A stretch of DNA of 10,904 bases. It comes from an uncultured Collinsella sp. (GTDB lineage Bacteria; Actinomycetota; Coriobacteriia; Coriobacteriales; Coriobacteriaceae). Position 1 is the stretch's first letter, and each line of letters opens with the position of its first letter. The notes beneath the pieces are model-generated. The model saw nothing but the letters and a program-made list of their open reading frames with translations, was not told the origin of the DNA and searched no databases. Of the stretch, positions 6,968-10,904 are shown one piece after another. The position numbers and the translations under genes are program-made. Location: NCBI GenBank assembly GCA_902463875.1, contig CABQHR010000040.1:1-10904 (forward strand), read 5' to 3'.

Positions 6968-8263
6968 CTACTGGTTGTCAGCGGCCGAGAAATCGATGTC
7001 GAGCGAGGAGACGGCCCAACCGATATGGTTGTCGGAGCGCACGAATTTAACGGTGTACTCCTGCTCGCCGCCCTTGGACAGCGAAGCCTTCACCTTGGCG
7101 GTGGTCTCGGTCATGGACTGATCCATACCCTCGATGGAGACGGTGGCGCCCTGCGGGATCGAGGAGATGATCATCGCCTTGGCGTCCTCGGACAGGCTCG
7201 AGGCCAGGCAGGACTCGGCCTTGGCGGTATCGCCGTCACCGGCAGCCTGGAACAGGTCGGTGATGACGGACTCCTGCGAGGGGACGCCCATGCCGCGCGT
7301 ATAGGCATAGCCAAGACCGCCCGCAGCGATCACGATGAGCAGAAGCAGCACCAGGAAAATCTTAAGACCCGTGTGGCGGTGGCGACGACGCACCTTGGCC
7401 TGCTTGCGGTCCTGCTGGACCATCTCGGACTCGGACAGCGTAAAGAAGCCGGTGTCAGAGGGGTCGGGCATAAACTGACCGGTCGCGCCCGTGGGATCGA
7501 GCGGGTCGACAGCGGGAGCGTCCATCGCGGGAGCCGGGGCCGTGGACATGGCCGTCTGGGCCGAAAGCGCGGCGAGCGAGTCGTGCACGCGGGCAAGCTC
7601 GTCGGCCTGCTCGGGCGTGAGCTGGTAGATACCGTCGGCGGTAGCAGCGTTAAAGGCATCGAGCGCATCGGAGGGACGGCCGGCGGCGGAAAGCGCTTGG
7701 CCCATGCCGGCGTTGAGGGCGCGCGTATCGTCGCGCGGGCCGGCAAAGTCGATAGCCGTGCGGTAGGTCTCTACGGCGTCCGCGGGGCGGCCGAGCTTGA
7801 TGAAGCAGCGGCCCAGATCGCCGAGGGCGGCCGCAGGAGCCGGGTTGGCGCCGTCGATGGCAGCCTGACGGTAGGCGGTACCGGCGTTGGCATAGTCGCC
7901 CGACTGGAACAGCGCGTTGCCCAGACCCAGGTAGGCCTTAAAAGGCGTGGCGTAGGAAGCGTCCTGGGTAGCTGCAGAGAACGCCTGGGCAGCCGTGGTG
8001 TAGTCGCCCACCGCGGCGAGTGCCTTGCCGCGGTTGGTGAGCAGAGCGCCGCGCTTGCCATAGGCGCCGTCGTTGAGGGCTGCGGCGTAGGCCTCGGCGG
8101 CCTCGGCGTACATGCCCAGATGCATCAGGGCGTTGCCACGCAGGTGGTCGGCCTCACCCATGATCTCGTTGGGAGTCTTTGCCGCGCCAAGCATCTGGGC
8201 GGCAGCGGAAAAATCACCCGCGCGATAAGCGGCGCGGCCCTGTTGGATCAGCTGGCTATTCAA
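6968..8263 (-). CDS. Membrane-anchored TPR protein with small outer domain
   Basis: 431 residues from a TTG start (SD AAGGGGA, 5 nt spacer, overlapping the stop of the isomerase gene 11 nt upstream). Residues 4-210 contain about five tetratricopeptide-type helix pairs, with recurring patterns such as ALMHLGMYAEAAEAYAAAL (45-63), LGNALFQSGDYANAGTAY (114-131) and LGRCFIKLGRPADAVETY (150-167). An Ala/Pro-rich linker follows (235-262), then an acidic/Ser segment (264-281), a strongly basic patch KVRRRHRH (290-297), a membrane span (about 300-321) and a 105-residue C-terminal domain whose start resembles the helix of DUF4878/NTF2-like folds. The basic patch before the span predicts TPRs in the cytosol and the C-terminal domain outside. 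Function unknown. TPRs bind protein partners, and the location directly before mreB makes a link to the elongation machinery possible, which is inference only. Confidence 0.85.
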   Translation of the reverse strand: MNSQLIQQGRAAYRAGDFSAAAQMLGAAKTPNEIMGEADHLRGNALMHLGMYAEAAEAYAAALNDGAYGKRGALLTNRGKALAAVGDYTTAAQAFSAATQDASYATPFKAYLGLGNALFQSGDYANAGTAYRQAAIDGANPAPAAALGDLGRCFIKLGRPADAVETYRTAIDFAGPRDDTRALNAGMGQALSAAGRPSDALDAFNAATADGIYQLTPEQADELARVHDSLAALSAQTAMSTAPAPAMDAPAVDPLDPTGATGQFMPDPSDTGFFTLSESEMVQQDRKQAKVRRRHRHTGLKIFLVLLLLIVIAAGGLGYAYTRGMGVPSQESVITDLFQAAGDGDTAKAESCLASSLSEDAKAMIISSIPQGATVSIEGMDQSMTETTAKVKASLSKGGEQEYTVKFVRSDNHIGWAVSSLDIDFSAADNQ

Positions 8264-8274
8264 GGAAGTCCCCT

Positions 8275-8817
8275 TTACTCGTGAACGATCTCGACATGAA
8301 CGATCTCGTCGCCGGCGCGCAGCTGCGAGATGACGTCGAGGCCCTCGACCGTGGTGCCAAAGACGGTATAGCCGGAGTCGAGGTTGTGCTGGGCACCCAG
8401 GCAGAAGTAGAACTGCGAGCCCGCGGAATCGGGATCCATGGAGCGGGCCATGGCAAGCGCGCCGTCAACATGGCTGTTACGCGGATTGGTGGCAAACTCG
8501 CCCTTGATGCAGTAGCCGGGGCCGCCGGTACCGGGCATGCCGTCGGGACCCTCAAGGCCGGCAGCGACGTCGGCGCCGGACATATCGCGGGTATTGGGGT
8601 CGCCGCCCTGGATCACAAAGCCGGGCACATAGCGATGGAACTTAAGGCCGTCATAGAAGCCCATCGTGGAAAGCTCGCAGAAGTTCGCCACATGGATGGG
8701 GGCGCCCTCACCGTCAAACTTGACCTTGATGGTGCCCTTCGACGTCTCGATCACCGCGCACTCGTCACCGACGAGCTGGTACTCGGGCGTATAGAGCTCT
8801 TTCTTAAAACCAAACAT
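8275..8817 (-). CDS. Cyclophilin-type peptidyl-prolyl cis-trans isomerase
   Basis: 180 residues. Catalyses cis-trans isomerisation at Xaa-Pro bonds. Cyclophilin motifs are clear: FHRYVPGFVIQGGDP (60-74, with catalytic-type Arg at 62), ALAMARS (120-126), SAGSQFYFCLG (131-141, F136) and LDSGYTVFGTTVEGLDVI (146-163). No signal peptide is seen, so a cytosolic enzyme is expected. Between GGDP and GTGGPGYCIKGEF lies an added loop of about 20 residues (75-95); short bacterial cyclophilins usually go almost directly from one to the other. The frame is open to 8886, but the ATG at 8817 is chosen because AGGAAGGA lies at SD distance and the domain starts soon after; the upstream part also covers the likely promoter. 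It ends 11 nt before the TPR gene and shares ribosome-binding sequence with it. Confidence 0.93.
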   Translation of the reverse strand: MFGFKKELYTPEYQLVGDECAVIETSKGTIKVKFDGEGAPIHVANFCELSTMGFYDGLKFHRYVPGFVIQGGDPNTRDMSGADVAAGLEGPDGMPGTGGPGYCIKGEFATNPRNSHVDGALAMARSMDPDSAGSQFYFCLGAQHNLDSGYTVFGTTVEGLDVISQLRAGDEIVHVEIVHE

Positions 8818-8856
8818 GTGGTTCCTTCCTCGTGCGTTTAAAGCATATTTGTACGA

Positions 8857-8886
8857 ATTGTAGCAATAAGCACGGGCTTCCATCAA
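8857..8886 (-). promoter_or_regulatory. Candidate housekeeping promoter of the isomerase gene
   Basis: On the minus strand TTGATG (8886-8881) and TACAAT (8862-8857) are separated by 18 bases, matching the -35 and -10 consensus at 4 and 5 of 6 positions. The expected transcript start is near 8850, giving a leader of about 33 nt with an AGGAAGGA ribosome site. It would drive the isomerase and the coupled TPR gene. Confidence 0.45.
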
Positions 8887-8922
8887 TTGCGCACGCAGGT
8901 TATGCCGCCGGAGGGCAACAAA

Positions 8923-10077
8923 TTACGAACGCTGCTGCGGCCTCCACGCGCTCACGTTGGCGTCGTACTGGTTAAGCGCGCTGTTGCCGCCTTGTGCGAT
9001 GGGCGCCAGGATCTCGCTCTGACGGGCGCTCAGCGACTCGCCGTCGGGAATGGACAGCGAGATATCCCAGCTCTGGCAGATCACGTCGACACGCTCGTAC
9101 ATCCACTGGGCAAGCTGCTTTAGATGATCGATGTCCTCCGCATAGAGCGTGTCGTCCTGAACCTTGAGGTTGTTGAGCTCATCCTGGGTCTTTTTAATCT
9201 GGTCGCGCAGGGCATAGGCGCTCTGCGACAGCTCCTGACGGGTGGAGAGCGGTGTACGCAGATAGCCGTTATTAAACGAATCGATGACCTCGCCGATCTG
9301 ATCCTCGTCGCTGTACGACACGATAGTCTGGTACAGGCCGTCGAGCCTGGTGTAGAGCTGGTCGTCGGTTAAGACGGTCTCCTCCTGAACGACCTCGGAC
9401 GCACCCTCTTGCTTGGACTCTTTCTCGGTGGCCTCGCCCTTTTGGCGCGACGGGAAGGTGGTCTTGGCGGCCTGGCCAAACTGGTCGTAGAAGCCGGGCA
9501 TGACGCCCATGGGATCGGCAGTCACAAACCAATAGACACCACCGCACACGGCGGCGAGCACCGCGATGACGATGAGCGGTTTGGGGATATGGCGCTTGTG
9601 CTTATGATAGGCATCCTCGTCGGGGTGGACCTTGCGCTTGGGCTTTTGCTTTTTGGGCTGGGCATCATCGCGCAGGGACACCGGCGTGGGGATATCGACC
9701 TTGGGGATGCCAAAGTCCTTATCGAAGGCAGGCAGCACGCAAGTCTCGTTGGGGTCGGCTGCGTCGGAGAGCACCGCGGCGGCAGATGCCGGCGCGTGAG
9801 GCACTTCAGTATCGATCTGTTCCTGCGTCAAGCGCGGAAAGCCGGCCGTGCGCCCTGCGGCCAGGTCGGATGCGGCCGCATCCTCGGAAAGGATGCCTGG
9901 CGCGGGGCGTCCACACTTGGGACAGGTACGGTCATGCGGGGACAGACGGGCGCCGCAACCGTCGCAGAACACGAACTCGGTATGCTCGGGGCCATCGCCC
10001 GGACCAACGTATGCGTTGCAATAGGGGCAGAACGAGGCGCCGTCCTCGATGGTCTTTAGGCAATGCGGGCAGATCAC
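8923..10077 (-). CDS. Double zinc-ribbon protein with one membrane span and outer helical domain
   Basis: 384 residues from a GTG start. Two zinc ribbons stand at the N-terminus: C3/C6 with C17/C20 (CPHC, CPYC) and C38/C41 with C52/C55 (CDGC, CPKC). A disordered acidic/Pro linker follows (about 60-140), then a Lys/His-rich basic patch (141-165), a membrane span (about 166-186), and an outer domain of about 195 residues that is mostly helical, with a likely coiled coil near 280-325. Zinc ribbons should be cytosolic by the positive-inside rule. The frame is open upstream to a TTG at 10107, but that codon has no SD, while the GTG at 10077 has GAGG 5 nt upstream and begins exactly at the MICPHC of a zinc ribbon. 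The product is not recognised beyond its domains; zinc ribbon plus one span is a common layout for accessory envelope or sensing proteins. Confidence 0.85.
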   Translation of the reverse strand: MICPHCLKTIEDGASFCPYCNAYVGPGDGPEHTEFVFCDGCGARLSPHDRTCPKCGRPAPGILSEDAAASDLAAGRTAGFPRLTQEQIDTEVPHAPASAAAVLSDAADPNETCVLPAFDKDFGIPKVDIPTPVSLRDDAQPKKQKPKRKVHPDEDAYHKHKRHIPKPLIVIAVLAAVCGGVYWFVTADPMGVMPGFYDQFGQAAKTTFPSRQKGEATEKESKQEGASEVVQEETVLTDDQLYTRLDGLYQTIVSYSDEDQIGEVIDSFNNGYLRTPLSTRQELSQSAYALRDQIKKTQDELNNLKVQDDTLYAEDIDHLKQLAQWMYERVDVICQSWDISLSIPDGESLSARQSEILAPIAQGGNSALNQYDANVSAWRPQQRS

Positions 10078-10082
10078 GGCAT

Positions 10083-10086
10083 CCTC
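10083..10086 (-). promoter_or_regulatory. Ribosome binding site that sets the zinc-ribbon gene start
   Basis: AAAGAGG followed by 5 nt and GTG. The longer alternative start (TTG at 10107) has only CTAACCTC before it, without SD character. This places the protein start directly at the first zinc ribbon. Confidence 0.6.
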
Positions 10087-10117
10087 TTTCCGAAGCAATT
10101 CAAACAATTGAGGTTAG

Positions 10118-10126
10118 AGCATAACA
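10118..10126 (-). promoter_or_regulatory. Candidate extended -10 promoter of the zinc-ribbon gene
   Basis: The minus strand reads TGTTATGCT, fitting the TGn-TATnnT extended -10 pattern, about 40 nt before the GTG start. No good -35 was found at 16 to 18 nt upstream. The gene needs a promoter here if the inverted repeat at 10177-10270 stops transcription from the gene before it. Confidence 0.3.
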
Positions 10127-10176
10127 TCGACACGGCCCCACAAGCGCAAGGCACCAATTCAACATCGCAGGGTGGT

Positions 10177-10270
10177 CTTTTGGGGATGATTTTTCTGGGA
10201 CGGGGATTAAAAAATCATTAGGTACACAATGATTTTTTAATCCCCGTCCCAGAAAAATCATCCCCCAAAG
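10177..10270. repeat. 94-bp nested inverted repeat (REPIN/MITE-like or very long terminator stem)
   Basis: Arms 10182-10219 and 10228-10265 are perfect inverted copies over 38 bases around an 8-base centre (AGGTACAC). After a single mismatch (10181/10266), four further bases pair (10177-10180 with 10267-10270). Each arm also holds its own inverted repeat: ATGATTTTT at 10186-10194 with AAAAATCAT at 10210-10218, mirrored at 10229-10237 and 10253-10261. The RNA or single strand can thus fold as one long hairpin or as two small ones. It starts 8 nt after the stop of the upstream gene and could end its transcript, though no T run follows the outer stem on either strand. No flanking direct repeat is evident. 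Confidence 0.92.
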
Positions 10271-10278
10271 GCCGCGGA

Positions 10279-10904
10279 CTATTTCTTTTTCTTGGGCATC
10301 GAAACCTTAATGCCCTGGGCAGACTTGGTCACCCGCGATCGCTTGGCAACGGCGCTCTTCTTTTTCTTGGGCTGGGTCTGAGCCACGCCCTCGAGTGCAC
10401 GGGCCTCGGCCTCGCGGACAGTGCGCGCCTCACGGCGCTGCGCCATATCGGCGGCAACGCGCTTGGCAAAACGCTCGGCGGTCGATCCCGTCGAGCTCAC
10501 CTTGCCGCCGCCGCGACCCAGGCGAACGCGCACGCCACGGCCAAAGCCGGTGGCCGCATGACGGCGACGGGGCTTAAGCGAGTCCATCATCGTTGCAAGC
10601 TTAAAGAACACCGCGCAGGTAAAGACGACGATAACCGCCAAGATGACAATCTGACCCATCGACAGGTTGGCGATCGACAGCAGCTCCGGGAACCCGATAA
10701 CGCCCGTCAGGATGCCGGCGACGACAAACACGAAAAGCACCACGCGCAAGGGCGTGAGCGGCTGCGAGATGCGCCAGATCAGGCTGACACTCGCCGCGCA
10801 CGACGTGAGCAGGCACATGGTCGAAAGCGTAAGCTGGCTAAAGCCAAATACGCGCGCCACAAAGATATCGAGCGCCGCGGCCAAAATGACCGCAATCGAC
10901 GCCG
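10279..10904 (-). CDS. C-terminal part of a membrane protein, probably a cation P-type ATPase, with a basic tail
   Basis: The frame is open to the window edge, so the 5' part is missing; about 208 residues are visible. The first 100 visible residues hold three or four hydrophobic segments, with FGFSQLTLSTMCLLTS and RISQPLTPLRVVLFVFVV joined by short loops, then GFPELLSI before a last span. This arrangement (LSTxxxL, then a P-x-x-xxR loop, then FPEL) resembles the final membrane helices of HAD-type cation-transporting P-type ATPases, recognised by pattern only; the catalytic DKTG domain would be outside the window. The last 100 residues form a hydrophilic, highly basic tail (RRRH, KKKK, ending MPKKKK). 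A 15-base direct repeat coding for PKKKK occurs at 10283-10297 and 10358-10372. Alternative: an unrelated polytopic membrane protein. A TTG at 10884 is not needed as a start. Confidence 0.55.
   Translation of the reverse strand, partial: ASIAVILAAALDIFVARVFGFSQLTLSTMCLLTSCAASVSLIWRISQPLTPLRVVLFVFVVAGILTGVIGFPELLSIANLSMGQIVILAVIVVFTCAVFFKLATMMDSLKPRRRHAATGFGRGVRVRLGRGGGKVSSTGSTAERFAKRVAADMAQRREARTVREAEARALEGVAQTQPKKKKSAVAKRSRVTKSAQGIKVSMPKKKK

Noticed and set aside
6932..8284. 450-codon plus-strand open frame opposite the TPR gene
   Set aside because: Gly/Arg/Val/His-rich mirror of an alanine-rich TPR protein, with no recognisable domain; GC-rich DNA commonly keeps such frames open.
10078..10107. 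Ten-codon extension of the zinc-ribbon protein from a TTG
   Set aside because: No SD before the TTG, while the GTG at 10077 has GAGG at 5 nt and begins at the conserved zinc ribbon.
10177..10270. CRISPR repeat or tRNA-like fold
   Set aside because: There is a single palindromic unit without spacers, and its arms do not form a cloverleaf with conserved tRNA bases.

Overview
The window reads as a stretch of a high-GC Actinomycetota chromosome of the Coriobacteriia type, most probably Collinsella or a close relative. This is inferred from GC-rich codons, strong Shine-Dalgarno (SD) sites, frequent TTG starts and the mreBCD-mrdA-rodA gene order; no species marker is present. All nine genes lie on the minus strand, so transcription runs from right to left. 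The long open frames on the plus strand are shadows of these genes.

In transcription order (high to low coordinate) the layout is as follows. (1) 10904-10279: the 3' end of a gene for a membrane protein, most like the last membrane segments of a cation P-type ATPase, with a long, very basic cytosolic tail. (2) 10270-10177: an almost perfect 94-bp inverted repeat whose arms each hold a smaller inverted repeat, an architecture resembling two head-to-head REP units. (3) 10077-8923: a protein with two zinc ribbons, one membrane span and an outer helical domain. (4) 8817-8275: a cyclophilin-type peptidyl-prolyl isomerase, preceded by a plausible promoter. (5) 8263-6968: a TPR protein with one membrane span, coupled to the isomerase gene. 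(6) 6945-6913: a GC-rich hairpin. (7) 6852-890: the rod-shape operon mreB, mreC, mreD, mrdA (PBP2), rodA. (8) 871-1: a DUF697-like protein that runs off the window edge.

The core is the elongasome. MreB makes membrane-bound filaments. MreC and MreD link them through the membrane. RodA polymerises glycan strands from lipid II and PBP2 crosslinks them. Genes within the cluster are 9 to 21 bases apart, and at four junctions the stop codon is part of the next gene's SD site, which suggests translational coupling. TPR, mreB and mreC appear to start with TTG, while mreD, mrdA, rodA and the DUF697-like gene start with ATG.

The most notable non-coding structures are the 94-bp nested inverted repeat, and a perfect 12-bp hairpin followed by a short T run inside the first 25 codons of mreC, where it could act as an attenuator between mreB and the rest of the operon. 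The most unusual protein feature is a PBP2 with two predicted N-terminal membrane spans instead of one. No RNA genes, CRISPR arrays, insertion sequences or transposase genes were seen, and no gene-free stretch exceeds 300 bases.
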